Origin: Anthoceros angustus
Taxonomy: Eukaryota; Streptophyta; Anthocerotopsida; Anthocerotales; Anthocerotaceae
NCBI GenBank assembly: GCA_010909165.1
Contig: MU008191.1
Span: forward strand, 434,001 to 498,000
Direction of reading: 5' to 3'
DNA: 64,000 nt
Both the position numbers and the translations under genes were made by a program. Below the pieces are notes generated by a model. The model saw nothing but the letters and a program-made list of their open reading frames with translations. It did no database searches and was not told where the DNA came from. Positions 21,868 to 32,639 of the stretch are shown one piece after another; position 1 is the stretch's first letter, and every line of letters starts with the position of its first letter.

Positions 21868-22332
21868 CTAGTCCTCGGATTCGGAGATGACGTCGAGAGC
21901 TCCCAGCCCTTGTGCATGCACTCGGGCACCACGCCGGCGTGCGGCACTTGAAGATTTCGAATGAGCCGCAGAACCTTGCTCCTGAGACCGGGTCTCAGTG
22001 ACAACCGCCTCCTCACCACGGAGTGCGGCCAAGTACTCCTTCGCAATGACAAACTGCATCTGCGGCCGGCCAGGGACAGGCTTAGGCAGGAGCGCGTAGA
22101 TCTGGCCGCCCGCCAACACCGCATCTTTCGGCAACATCTTCCACCCGGCCGGCTGCTGCAGGAGGTCCTTCGCAAGACACACCCGGTGATTCGGGTAGGA
22201 AGCCAGCACCTCCGAGCACTTCGCCCTGGCAGGATACTCCAAAGCCTTGCCATTCCCCTGCAACAAAGTCGCCACGCCTTCCTCTTCTTCGATCCTCCCT
22301 CCACAGGAACCGAAACACCCGGCCGTCACCAT
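21868..22332 (-). CDS. PADRE (DUF4228) domain protein 4 (divergent member)
   Basis: A single-exon 154-residue protein starting MVTAGCFGSCGGRIEEEEG. The domain is recognisable: VATLLQGNGKALEYPAR, KCSEVLASYPNHRVCLA, KMLPKDAVLAGGQIYALLPK, then MQFVIAKEYLAALRGEE. Unlike PADRE 1-3 it lacks the C-terminal WVSSL..IPE motif and ends in an Ala/Arg-rich tract plus acidic ...DVISESED. A Cys/Gly-rich N-terminus (GCFGSCGG) is typical of many angiosperm PADRE proteins. It lies about 4.7 kb from PADRE 3, with the DUF26 gene between, in the same orientation. Confidence 0.88.
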   Translation of the reverse strand: MVTAGCFGSCGGRIEEEEGVATLLQGNGKALEYPARAKCSEVLASYPNHRVCLAKDLLQQPAGWKMLPKDAVLAGGQIYALLPKPVPGRPQMQFVIAKEYLAALRGEEAVVTETRSQEQGSAAHSKSSSAARRRGARVHAQGLGALDVISESED

Positions 22333-23732
22333 GATTGGAGTCCTCCCGATCCCTACCAGTCCGACCGAATCGATCCGATGTTCAAACGGGCCTCAAACCA
22401 ACTCGTTCCCCTCCCCGCCTCCTTCTCCCGTGCTTTGCCTGCTGATGCAACATACGCCGTACCTGTCCGAGCCTCCTCTTCCCGCAAACAAAACCGGCAG
22501 TGTGAGGGAACGCGACGCAGCCAGCAGCCAGCAGCCGCTGCGGCCTAATTGTACAATGCGCAGTCTCGGGGGATGAAACCAGCCATGGCGCGAAGGATGC
22601 CAGGGGCAGGATTCAAGGCCGAGAACTCCAGCAGCAGAGACAGCCGAAGCCGGAGCGGAGGAGGTGAAAGACTGGCGGCGCTTAAGAAGAAGCCGCAGCA
22701 CCTTGCCATTAAGTAGCGTCGGCAGACGCTCAGGCAAATTGCGCAAGTTGGGAGATAGGATCCACTCGTGGACGGACAAGTTGGTCCCTGTCAGAACGAA
22801 GAAGGCGGGTGGAAGCAACCGCTTCGTCACGTTTCTCCCTCCATCGGCCCACCGACACCCTTCCGAAAAAGGAGGGCCACACAACTTGCCCAGCAGATTG
22901 CGGGTTGGTCCATATTGTCAAGCGGGCTGCGTTTCTCAACGCTTTTTACATCCAAGATACCGGGGAGTTTCGTATGTGAGCATGTGGACACCTACCCGCT
23001 ACGGGTTCATGATACTATGCGCAGTGATACGATGCGGTACAAGATAAAATAAAGAAGCGTGGATATGAAAACTCTTTGGTTGCATGAGCCGCGTAGAAGA
23101 TATTTACCGTGGCAGAGTTTACTCGGCTGCTCCAGAATCGTGCCAAATCTGTGACTGTCCAAGCACCTTTCAGGACACCGTCATATTTCATCGTGGTTGC
23201 CCTCCGGGGCGGTGGCTTGTTATTTCTGCGTGTGCTTCTTTCCACGACCAGGTCACATGTGACGACGCGCTTCACCAAGTGTCCCTGTCATCTTCATACA
23301 TGTCACTGCAAGCTTGATATTAAATGCAGAAATGACCGAGGACAGGGCCCTCCTCCCTGGCCCAGAAATCGGTTACCCTTGAAGTTTCAGGAGGTGTGAC
23401 TTCAACGTCCACAAGCATCTGATGCTCCTGCATTGCTAATGACTCTGGACTCTAGTACAAGAAGCTTGGGAGTTGCAAGGACGTATACTACTGAAACAAT
23501 GCCAAATTCAAGTATCCAGCCTCCCTGGCAGGTGATGGATACTGATACTGTAGCAAGTATGCCAACCTGATTCATGCAGAAGATCACGAGCTTGTTAAAA
23601 CGCAATAACTGGAAACTGAGCTCTGAGGTATGCATGGTCACATGCGACCACTTGCTTGCCTGGGAGAAATTGACGGGCAAGCCCATAGCTCTCGTCCAGC
23701 TGTCCGAGATTGTATTCTACTGTTAGCAAAAA
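22333..23732. other. Intergenic DNA between PADRE 4 and DOT2
   Basis: Contains a 47-codon plus-strand frame (listed separately, low confidence) and the presumed 3' UTR of the minus-strand DOT2 gene on the right. Nothing else recognised. Confidence 0.4.
22573..22716 (+). CDS. Possible small basic protein (47 aa)
   Basis: ATG at 22573 opens a 47-residue frame rich in Ser, Arg and Lys (it includes SSSRDSRSRSGGGERL and ends in a Lys-rich stretch). It matches no family I know. It lies divergently, about 240 bp from the PADRE 4 start. Composition is compatible with chance. It is listed only because the region otherwise has no explanation. Confidence 0.15.
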   Translation: MKPAMARRMPGAGFKAENSSSRDSRSRSGGGERLAALKKKPQHLAIK

Positions 23733-26700
23733 TCAATAGTCCGCCTTTGGTTTCTTCGGCGGAGGTGGTCCCATACTGCCGTTGTGATGATGCTTCCGCT
23801 TAATTCCAAGAAAATGCTCCACCTGCCAAGAAAACTCGGGGTCAAATGTGAACGGAGGAGTCGCCCAGGAGCAGAGGCTTTAAAAAACATGTAAAACACC
23901 CAGTGACTAACCTTCTTGTCCCCAAGCATAGGAGTTAGACTCCCGACCTTGTGCTTATCACCCAACATGGGAGTCAGACTGCCAATGGGCTCCTTCTCCA
24001 CGGTTGCAAAGCCACTTCGAGGATCACTTGTTTGTCTGCAAAACAGGATTGTACTTGAGGTTTTGATCTCCAAGAAGACAATAGATTGGCACAGAGCTGA
24101 CCAGGAAGGCGAAGTTGCTCGGGAGTACTTACCCAGGCTTGATGTGTCCACTGATAACAATGTAAGGGGAGTGGAGATTTGCCTGCGCCTCTCGAATTTT
24201 TTCCATAGACATGAGAGGTGTATCCCCTGAATTCATTTGCTTCAGCTTCAGCTCCTCCTGATGCTGCTTCATTCTTTTTTCCTGCTTCATCTTGCCAGGA
24301 CCCTTTCCATGGAATTTATGTGACAGCTTCCGAAAAGCTTCCTTTGGTGTCATCTGCAGGAAACCGAATAGACCAAGCCCAACAAAAGCAGACTACATTA
24401 GCTGCTAGAGAGAGACCAAACTTGCTCAACTAAATCCAGAGAAAGACTGAGCAGAGTCAAAATGGAGATTGTGAATGTCCACAGTTACCGTTCGGCCAAA
24501 CTCGTCAACACGATCCAGGATGATCTCTCTGTGATCTCTCTTGAATTGCATAGTTGAATCATCCACTATCCCAACTAGCTTGCTCCTCTTCTTATCCATA
24601 TTCCTCCCTCCCCAGTCCACAGTTTCCTTCAAAGTGCCTCTCTCCTTAAGGAGCGTTAAAACACCAGCCAAACCCTTCCCAACTGCAACCTCCTTAATGG
24701 GAGTCTCCGGCTCATCTTTGTCGTCCCTTGACTCATCTCCAGCACCCTGTGCATTTGCAGCTTCCTTAACTTCTGTCCACCCTCCATCAGCAGTTGGGAC
24801 CTCTGGCTCCATAGGAACAGCTGGAGGTTCTTCTTCCTCCTCTCCAAAAGCATCCTTTGGTCCAGCCCTTCGGGTTATGGCTGCATGACAGACAATTACA
24901 TAGAGCTTAAGCACCACCAGCAGAGTTTGAAATGCGGAAGCTTTAAGCAAATAACGACACCAGCCATGAAGCGTTTACCTTCATCAAGTTGGAGGCTCCG
25001 GCAAAACTCCCCGGTGTCAGTAAACACGACCTTTGCTTCTCCCTCCTTCTTATCCTCTCCCCCTGCTGCCCCTGCTCCCTGAGAAGCTTCATCTGACGCC
25101 TGAAGTCCAGCTAAGCGCACAGCAAGACTTTTGGTGCCAGCTCCTGAGTTTTCGGCTTGCTTCTTAAGTGCTGCTTGTCGGGCCCTCACCAGTGACCTGA
25201 ATAAGTCCTGATCTTCCTCTGCTCCAAACACTGGAGTGTCCTCATCCACATCCATCGGAGTAAACACTTTTTGTTGGAGAGCTTTGGAGGCATCCATAGC
25301 TTTGTGAAGCGCACTCTGGTAAGCACTCTTTCGTGCATCTGCCACACCTTCCTCCTCTGCCTTCTTTGCAGCCGGGACACTACGAGAACCCCGGGCGCCG
25401 TGATCAGAAGAACCAAGACCAGCTGGAGCTGCTTCTGCTTCAAGAGCATACAGCTCAAGCTTGTTTTTTTTGCGCAACTTCTTCTGCTTCTTGGGTTTCT
25501 TGAACAGCACCATTTCTTCCTCTGTAAAAAAGTCTGCGGCAATAGCCTTGGTATTCAGTGACTGTTCCATACGGCTGCCAATACCTTGCAGCTTTTGTCG
25601 AATCTGAGCAGTACAGGCCGAATTAACTCAGTATCCCGAAAAAAAAAGTTATGGGCACCACTAGCATAACTTCAACTTTGACTGAAACCATGATGCAATA
25701 GGCACACAGTTGCGTAAGTTAAGCAAACTATGGGATCCACTACAACTAACCCTGAGTACTGCAGCAGACAGATTAACGTACCTCTTCCAGCTTTTGTTTG
25801 CTCTCGTCTGCAATACCTCCGGTCTCATCAAGGACAACACCCTGCAGATGACATAACCAGATGTGAGGTTGTCCCAAACTAAGTTAGTTCCTCAACTACA
25901 ATGGCAACTTTGCAGTGGAATAGCTCCATAAAGATGGTAGTGCAGAACTACAGTGACCCGAAGTTTACCTCGTCTTTAACTGCATCATCATACTGTGGTA
26001 ATATACTCCGCGAAGCAATTCCAGTGATATCATTGTCAAACCTGTACAAACATGTGACCTGTCACGTACCCAAAATGTGGCATGACTCAAGCAGATGGCA
26101 TAACACAAGCCTTCTGATAGTGAAAACAAATGAAACTAAGGGACAACAAAATAATGAACAGTATCTCAACATACTTGTCTTCATAGATTCCCGGTTTTTT
26201 CTTGGCTGCCTTATAAGCATCTTCTCGTTGTTGCTGCTGGGCGATTTCTATGTTCTCCAATTCATCAACCTCTGCATCAAACTCACATTCATGAGCACTA
26301 CAAAGACTGCACCCATCAGAAAGCAAGCAAAGTCTATATATCCCTGGCATTCCATAAACGTGGAATGTTTACCTTCGTTCACATCATCTCCCGCCAGAAT
26401 GTTACTATCCTTCAGAGTAAGCACCACAGAGCCACCTTCCATCACCTGATCTAACCCATGTCGGACTTTCACTCCTGCCAGATTCTCTGCAAAACATCCA
26501 GAAAACCCCAAAGAATCGGTTGATGCACGCATGGCAATTCAAACCCTGCACAATCATAGTGATAGCAAACCCAAAAATAGCTTACTTTTGTCAATATTAT
26601 CAGCTGGGTCTTCATCAATGGAATCCTCCTCCTCTTCATTGTCGTCCTGGAAGGGGCAAGTACACATATTTGCTTTTCTTCAGTGAACAAGAGAGTGGCC

Positions 26701-28139
26701 ACAAAAGCAGGAGGACAATAGTGCAATCTGAGATAGCAGCCGACCTGTTCAGACAGCATCTTGGCCCTTTGAGCAGCCTTTTCCATCTCCAACTTTCTGC
26801 TCTTATTGACCCAAGATGAAATATCATCTTCGGCAGCCAGGTTTTCAGGTTCGGTCTTCTTGGCAGATCTTCTATCCACATTAGACTTTAACCTCTCCTC
26901 CCGCATCCTGCAGTGTAGTGCAATGTATGCTCATCTCAGACCAGGTGCAGATAAACTGGACACTGGGTTGCAAGGTAACCCTGCAAAACCATACACCCGT
27001 GGATCTTGAAAGAAAGGGTTCTGGCAAGTCACAAACATGAAACTCTCCCATCTCTAACATGCAGCACATCATGGTAGAACTTCAAAGAGATTTGCTTCCC
27101 GACATTCAGCAAAAGGAACTATCCTTGCTGGTGTGCTACAAAGCTACATAAGATACATATCCCACTCGTCAAGACAACCCATGAGAGCAGCTACTCACAG
27201 ACGAAGTTCTACGGTACAGGAGACTCCACCAGACCACCCACTGCAAAAAACTGCCAGGGAAAGGGCAAAATCCCAAAGGTCGAAGATGTACCTGGATACT
27301 CGTGCTTCCAGTTCGGAGGATGCATGCTGAGGCTCCTTGTGAGACCTCTCCTGCTCATCACGATGCCTCTCCCTTTCATCCCGCTTCTCCGCATCACTTT
27401 CTTTATGCTTAGGCTTTTGCCGCTCCTTCTCCTTAAGATTTCTCGATTCCCAATCATTACCCACACTCAGCAGTCCTTTGTGAGACTTGTCACGCTCCTC
27501 TCTCGGCTTCTCCCTCTCGTCCTTCTTCTCTGCGTCCTGATCCCTATCCTTGTCCCTCAGTTTGGACTTCTGCCGATCCCTCTCGCTATCCCTCTCCCGG
27601 TCCCTATCTCTCTCGCGATCCGTATCCCTATCTCTCTCATTTTCCCGCTCCCGATCACGCTCCCTGTCCCTCTCCCTGTCCCGTTCCTTCTGTTTCTGCT
27701 TCTGCCGATCCCTCTCGAGCTCTCTTTCCCTATCCTTCTCCCGCTGCCTTTCTTTGTCCTTCTCCCGCTGCCTCTCCTTCTCCACTTCCCTCTCCTTCTC
27801 CTTTGCCCTATCCCTGTCCTTCTCCTTCGCTCTGTGCTCCTTGTCCCGCTCCCGTTCCTTGTCCTTGCCCCCCTTCTCCTTCTCCTTCTCCTTCTCCTTC
27901 TCCTCCTTCTCCTTCTCCTTCTCCTTCTCCCTATCCCGCTCCTTCCCTTTCTCCTCCTCCCTGTCCCTCCCTTTCTCCCTTTCCTCCTTCTCCTTCTCCC
28001 TGCCCTTTTCTCTATCCCTGTCCCGCTCCTTCACTCTGTCCCGCTCCTTCTCCCTGTCCCGATCCTTTTCCTTCCCTCCGCTCCGGGCCATCCCTCCTCC
28101 TGCTGCGCTCCGGCAGTCCTCCCGCCTCCGCTCAGCCAT
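23733..28139 (-). CDS. DOT2: DOT2 / SART1-family tri-snRNP splicing factor
   Basis: Twelve exons join in frame to 955 residues: 28139-27292, 26907-26745, 26646-26586, 26486-26373, 26271-26175, 26041-25969, 25841-25782, 25603-24979, 24880-24489, 24353-24133, 24035-23912, 23822-23733; all introns GT-AG and phases agree. The first about 280 residues are a long Arg/Asp/Glu/Lys (RD/RE/KE) repeat domain. The SART1 core follows: DDISSWVNKSRKLE, GVKVRHGLDQVMEGGSVVLT, ENIEIAQQQQREDAYKAAKK, KPGIYEDKFDND, the MTPKEAFRKLSHKFHGKGPG block and the C-terminal VEHFLGIKRK. SART1/DOT2 is a nuclear U4/U6.U5 tri-snRNP component needed for pre-mRNA splicing and, in Arabidopsis, for meristem and vein patterning. 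Exon 11 has an in-frame internal duplication of GSLTPMLGDK. It shares a 288-bp upstream region with the divergent SDR locus. Confidence 0.95.
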
Positions 28140-28427
28140 TGCACCTCAATCAACTGAATTTCCAGGCTCCATGCATCCCAATTCCAGGCCCCCAAGACAA
28201 CCCCGATTCTCAGCTTCTCGCAAAAGCTTTCGCCAGCCACTACACCGTCATCAAATCCTTCATCAGCATCTCCTCGAGCTAAGAGCTGTTCTGGGCGATA
28301 CACTGTGTGCTGCGTCGACGATGGCCCTAAAAAACGCACTCTTGCGAAGTAGTTTCACTTTTACTGTACTCACACTCAGCTACTTCGCGATTCAATTCGC
28401 GTTGAGACGTCCATCTTGTTCCCAAAT

Positions 28428-29475
28428 ATGGCCGCCCGCTACTTGGTCGATTTGGATGGCAAGGTGGCGTTGTGTTTGGAGCTGAGCAAGACGTCAGCTT
28501 TCCTCTGGCGCTGAGCCTGGCCAAGCACGGCTGCAAGCTTGTGCTGATCGGGAGAAGAGCGGATCTGGAATCGGTCCCGAGATGGATTATGGAGGATGTA
28601 GATGAAGCGCTTCGGATCAACGGTGGCAGCAGACTGCTATTTAGTGACGTCAAGGTTGTGGAATTCGATGCAACCGCCGGGGAGGCGAAAGCTGATGCAG
28701 CGGTGGAGGAGGGAATTCGTGCATTTGGCTCTGTTGTTGTTCTGTTACACTCTGGCTTGTACCAGGGTGATTCTCGACAGGGAAGAATTGCTAGCATGTA
28801 ATTCGACTGTAGTTTTGACAGTTCCTTGTCGTTAACCGCTTGGAATTTGCACAGTGAACAGCGAAACCGACACCACCGCTCGAGCTGGCAGAGGAAGGGT
28901 GGGATAAAACGATGAGTCAGAACGTGAAGGGAGGGTGGCTTCTCAGCAAGGCTGTTAGCAAGCGGATGCAGCAGCAGGGAAAGGGGGGATCGATTATTTT
29001 CGTCACCTCCATAGCTGGCATTCATCGATCCTTATTTCCTGGTCACGCTGCTTTCGGGACGTCTATTGCTGCTATCCATCACTTAACTCAGGTAAATGCT
29101 GAATCTCAATTTCTCGTCGTCATCAACGAATTTCGATGCAAGTAGGATATGCCGGATCTCGGATAAAGTGCCATCCGATTATGTGTTTGCTTGTTGGAAC
29201 GGTTGAATCAGGCTTTGGCTATGGAGTTGGGGAAGTATCAAATTCGAGTGAACGCCATCGCCAGAGGACTCCTGGAATCGGACCGTGGCATAAACCCGGC
29301 GGGGACACCGGCCGAGGTCGTTGTCCGGTTGAAACGGTGGCTTCGCATTAGCCAGGATTTGCCTGCTCTGGTGTTACTTTATGCAGGGTACTTCAACAAA
29401 TATTTGACCGCCAACATCTCTATTGTAGACGGCGGGCTATCGATAGTGAAAGCAAGGATGAAAGCAGCAGTGTAA
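28428..29475 (+). pseudogene. Short-chain dehydrogenase/reductase (SDR), broken and lacking catalytic residues
   Basis: Three exons (28428-28766, 28862-29091, 29212-29475) recover an SDR related to FabG-like plant NAD(P)-binding proteins: LDGKVAL, then AKHGCKLVLIGRR, a KGGWLLSKAVSKRM helix, GGSIIFVTSIAGIHR, ALAMELGKYQIRVNAIARG and a C-terminal NISIVDGGLS. A one-base deletion near 28472 breaks the frame between LDGKVAL and VFGAEQ. Beyond that, the Rossmann TGxxxGIG is replaced by FGAEQDVSFP, the NNAG motif by LLHSG, and the catalytic YxxxK by FxxxI (HAAFGTSIAA). Even a repaired frame should not be an active reductase. It may be a decaying duplicate, or a non-catalytic derivative if the frameshift is a sequencing error. 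Confidence 0.8.
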
Positions 29476-29724
29476 GAAAGCAGAAACTCCTACGCAGAGT
29501 GCCTCCGCCGGCCCGATGAGGAGCGGGATGAATGACTTCAGAAGAGGACAAGACCAACTATGTATGTATGTATGTATAACCCTAGTTCTTTATGACTAAT
29601 ATCATCTGATCTGTACATACATGATGTGCACATACATTGAGGCCAGAGGACGATCCGACAGTGGTAGCGAACTACACAGAGCCATATCCGGTATGGCAAG
29701 ACGAGAAATAAATGGGAGCTGTGA
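29476..29724. other. Convergent 3' region with (TATG)n
   Basis: The 3' ends of the SDR locus (plus) and lipocalin gene (minus) face each other. A short TATG tetranucleotide run lies at about 29560-29578. Confidence 0.6.
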
Positions 29725-30282
29725 TCACTTCCCGACAAGCGACTTCAACCACCAGGCACCGTGCTTGTCATGCTCTTGGTTCTCCTGGTCTCCGCCTTCA
29801 GGCTGGGGAGTTTTATGCAGCTTGCTCACATCGAAGCCCTGGCCCTCCGCAATCTGCAGCAGCCGCTGGTAGGTCTCGTCACTCAACTCTGGAGTTCTGC
29901 TCAGAATCCACAAGTACTTCCTGGTGTTCTCCCCAACCAGAGCCCACTGATACTCCTCATCCAGAGCCAGCACCCAGTAGTTCCCCGTCACTGGAATGAC
30001 AGGCAGGAACGGCGGCACCCAGAAGCGCACCTTGAACTTGGCCTCGTCGCTCTTGGGATCCGCCTTCCACGCCTTCCCCTGGATGCTGGCCCGCTTCCCC
30101 CCTGTGAAGGTCTCGTTCAACACCCCCACAGTCCCGTCCTCCTTCAGAGTGTAGCTTGCCCTAGTGTTGGTCCCGTCCTGGGGCTGGAACCTGGAGGGCA
30201 TGCATGCTATCTCGTACCACCGGCCCTGGTACTTCTCCAACTCCAGGCCTGTCACAACCTTGGGCTCATCTGCCACTCCCAT
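29725..30282 (-). CDS. TIL: Temperature-induced lipocalin (TIL)
   Basis: A single-exon 185-residue protein. ATG 30282 (MGVADEPKVVTGLELEKYQG) was chosen because it fits the family N-terminus, although the frame extends 13 codons upstream. Lipocalin structurally conserved regions are present: GRWYEIACMPSRFQP (GxW), YWVLALDEEYQWALVG and RKYLWILSRTPELSD. TILs are small peripheral membrane lipocalins that lack a signal peptide and bind hydrophobic ligands. They protect against heat, cold, salt and oxidative stress. The hydrophobic, proline-rich loop VPPFLPVIPV is the TIL plasma-membrane-anchoring signature. The C-terminal 20 residues form a charged Gly/Gln/Glu/Asp-rich tail. Most angiosperm TIL genes have one intron; none is seen here. 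Confidence 0.95.
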   Translation of the reverse strand: MGVADEPKVVTGLELEKYQGRWYEIACMPSRFQPQDGTNTRASYTLKEDGTVGVLNETFTGGKRASIQGKAWKADPKSDEAKFKVRFWVPPFLPVIPVTGNYWVLALDEEYQWALVGENTRKYLWILSRTPELSDETYQRLLQIAEGQGFDVSKLHKTPQPEGGDQENQEHDKHGAWWLKSLVGK

Positions 30283-31188
30283 CCCCGCAAGCTCTGCTCT
30301 CAACCCTCCCTCCCACAGCACCCTACACCCTGGCAGGCTCTCGCAATGGACAACGCGGTGTTCACCCTTTCCCGTTCTTCAAACGAAGCAGGTTTAGAAT
30401 GCAGAAGGACAAGTTACTCGGGCCGAACACCTTCCCGTTTTTCCGACAAGCAGGTCTTGAACACAGAAGAAAACTTGAGCGCCAAGGTATGAGGCCCCAA
30501 ACCTTCTCGGCACTTCCACTCAGTCGAGAACCTTCTTAGGCGAGGAATAAGACATGCACACCTGGAGCTCCCGTGGTCATTCAGAACGGGCCACCAAGAG
30601 CCAGCCAAGTGGCCTGCTTTTGTATTTTGCGCGCATTGTCCTGGCCGGATTGGCCTAGCCACGGTCCGTCAGAGCGCAGCACTGCCAGCGCAGCAACCTG
30701 ATGGTGACGTGGCAGGCTCCTATGCCACATCACATGCCCTAAGCCCGGGTTCGGGCTGTATAAGCGGGTCCGTGAACAACTCTGATCTGTTTCAGGATTG
30801 TCGATATCGAGGTGCAGCGCGGAAGGATCTGGTGAGTCGTCGTTCCGTGCAGATGAGTTGCTACTGTAGTGGAATTTTGTTGCAACTTGTGTGAGATCTA
30901 TGTTTCGCGTTTGCTTCTAAGCTGGCATCGGAAGTGTGATCCATTTTGGTGCTTGTTGGATGGGATCGGAGTTGTTTCTTTTTTTGCGTTTTACAGGTGC
31001 CTGATCTGAGCGGTGTTGGTGTGACGTTGGGGCTGCCATTTTGGTTGCTTTTGATGGTGATTAGGGTTTGAGGAAGGTCGGATGGCGGGTATGGCTTGCT
31101 CTAATGTTTGTTGGCGTGGCTTCTTGTTAATTGGTTGGTGCAGGTGGTGACGTGTTGGTGACGTTATTCTCGTGGAGAAGCAGCAGCC
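30283..31188. promoter_or_regulatory. Shared upstream region of TIL and the BAP31-like gene, with 5'-UTR intron(s)
   Basis: Divergent genes flank about 0.9 kb. Towards the BAP31-like gene there is a TATA-like TGTATAAG at about 30757-30764, then a candidate leader with donor GGTGAGTCG near 30830 and acceptors TTTACAG (about 30997) and TTGGTGCAG (about 31143). The ATG at 31189 lies soon after the second acceptor, so the leader is probably spliced. Long 5'-UTR introns are common in constitutive plant genes. Exact TSS unknown. Confidence 0.45.
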
Positions 31189-31584
31189 ATGGCTCTGGAA
31201 TGGATTGCATTGGCTCTGGCAACAGGTGCGGAAGGGCTGCTGCTGCTGGTGTTGACGCTCCCTGGGTTGGATGGACTCCGGAAAGGCCTGATTACCGTGG
31301 CCAGGGGCCTGTTGCAGCCCCTCCTCGCGGTTGTGCCATTTGGCCTGTTTCTGCTGCTCGAAATTTACTGGAAGTACGAGCATATGCCACACAACTGCAA
31401 GGACACTCACTGCAGTGTAGCTGAGCAAGACCGCCACATCAAGTCCCTGTACAAGAGCCAGCGGAACTTGGTTTTGGTCATTGGCTCCATATTGCTGTAT
31501 TGGTTGCTCTACCGAGTGGTGCAGTTGTTGGTCCAACTGGAGAAGCTGAATACTCAGTACAAGAAGCTCAAGGAATCCGAGTAG
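31189..31584 (+). CDS. BAP31-like endoplasmic reticulum membrane protein (short plant form)
   Basis: An intronless coding region of 131 residues. Hydrophobic segment 1 is LALATGAEGLLLLVLTL, followed by PGLDGLRKGLITVARGLL (conserved basic loop). Segment 2 is VVPFGLFLLLEIYWKYE. A Cys-containing lumenal or cytosolic loop and the conserved HIKSLYKSQRN come next. Segment 3 is VLVIGSILLYWLLYRVVQLL. The tail is a short coiled-coil-like QLEKLNTQYKKLKESE. This is the architecture of small plant proteins related to B-cell-receptor-associated protein 31, an ER export and quality-control factor; plant versions are shorter and lack the caspase-cleaved cytosolic domain. The GC-rich codon use fits a housekeeping gene. 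Confidence 0.9.
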   Translation: MALEWIALALATGAEGLLLLVLTLPGLDGLRKGLITVARGLLQPLLAVVPFGLFLLLEIYWKYEHMPHNCKDTHCSVAEQDRHIKSLYKSQRNLVLVIGSILLYWLLYRVVQLLVQLEKLNTQYKKLKESE

Positions 31585-32117
31585 AGGCAACTGTAGTGCA
31601 CTTCTGGTAGAGATGTGACTCATCTGACTAGTTGAAACTTTGAAGAAGGATAGACGCGTTTGATTGCTCACACGGCTTGCAGCCGGATGGACGGGTGTTC
31701 ACTACTGTAGGATATTCTATAGATCTGTGCTTCGATTCTGCAGTTCACTGGCGTAGGGGAAAGGATGCAGCAATTGGTTCAGGTTTTGGAAGCCAAAGAA
31801 CCGGCTAAATCCAAGCCCATGTGAGAAACACTGCGATGCGTAAAGGATCTTTTCTGAACCTAAAAGATACCCTCGTGCCTTGTGAAATGAGTCGGCCTTG
31901 CACGCTAATCTAAAAATCAATTCCTCCCGTCGCGAAGTTCTGGGATGAACCGTAAGCAGCATTTGTCCTCTTGCAGACGAGGAACAAAAGGGACACGTCG
32001 TTCATGTGTTTCCATGTCGACCCTCCTCCCCCGACGTGCCTCTTAGGAGTTGTCGAAATATAGCTCCAGTACTGGACACCTTCACTTCAATCAGAGTGCA
32101 ACATCAGAGTGTAAGAA

Positions 32118-32639
32118 ATGGCACTTAGGTGTGGACTAATCCTTATTTGCTCCCTGTTCTTATGCGCCTGTATCGATGCAAAATTTCTGAGCTTGAAGAG
32201 AAACTTCCACCAGGGTGATACACTGAAAGTTGGCAAGTTCTTAGAATCTGGAGCGTATCGTCTTACACTGGGGTCTGATTGTGCTCTGGAAATCAGTAAG
32301 AAAAATTCCTCAAAACTAGTTTGGTCTTCCGAAACAGCCCATCTCGGATTCCACATATGTGAAGCTAAGCTAGAGATTGACGGTGACCTGGTTATAGTCT
32401 CTTCACACGATCCTAAAAATCGGAGTGTGACCATTCAACCTGCGAAGAAGCATCTTATTTGGAGTTCAGAGAGTGGTAGAAACACTCCATATTATGGAAA
32501 AATTGCAAGAAACAAGATGTATTATCTTACACTTCGAGAAAGTGAGTATGGGGTTGGTGAAGCTGTGATTTTCATATCCTTTTCACGTGATAGGACTTGG
32601 ACCACTTTACCAATTTGGTCAACCGCTGGAGAATTTTAG
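32118..32639 (+). CDS. Secreted bulb-type lectin (B-lectin/GNA) domain protein
   Basis: An intronless 173-residue protein with a clear signal peptide (MALRCGLILICSLFLCACIDA). It carries the B-lectin beta-prism layout: LKRNFHQGDTLKVGKFLES, GAYRLTLGSDCALEISKK, KLVWSSETAHLG, CEAKLEIDGDLVIVS and a second HLIWSSESG. The repeated VWSS/IWSS and the paired cysteines (SDCAL, HICEAKL) are typical of monocot mannose-binding lectins and S-locus-type lectin domains. The canonical mannose pocket QxDxNxVxY is not intact (CEAKLEIDGDLVIVS replaces it), so sugar specificity may differ. Probably an apoplastic lectin without a kinase domain. AT-rich coding sequence. Confidence 0.85.
   Translation: MALRCGLILICSLFLCACIDAKFLSLKRNFHQGDTLKVGKFLESGAYRLTLGSDCALEISKKNSSKLVWSSETAHLGFHICEAKLEIDGDLVIVSSHDPKNRSVTIQPAKKHLIWSSESGRNTPYYGKIARNKMYYLTLRESEYGVGEAVIFISFSRDRTWTTLPIWSTAGEF

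Noticed and set aside
27324-28485. Large plus-strand frames of Leu/Pro- and Ser/Arg-rich composition (27324-28157 and 27550-28485)
   Set aside because: They are the antisense reading of the RD/RE/KE repeat exon of DOT2 and show only its mirrored low complexity.
31000-31671. 226-codon minus-strand frame rich in Gln/His
   Set aside because: Antisense of the BAP31-like gene and its leader; no independent protein features.
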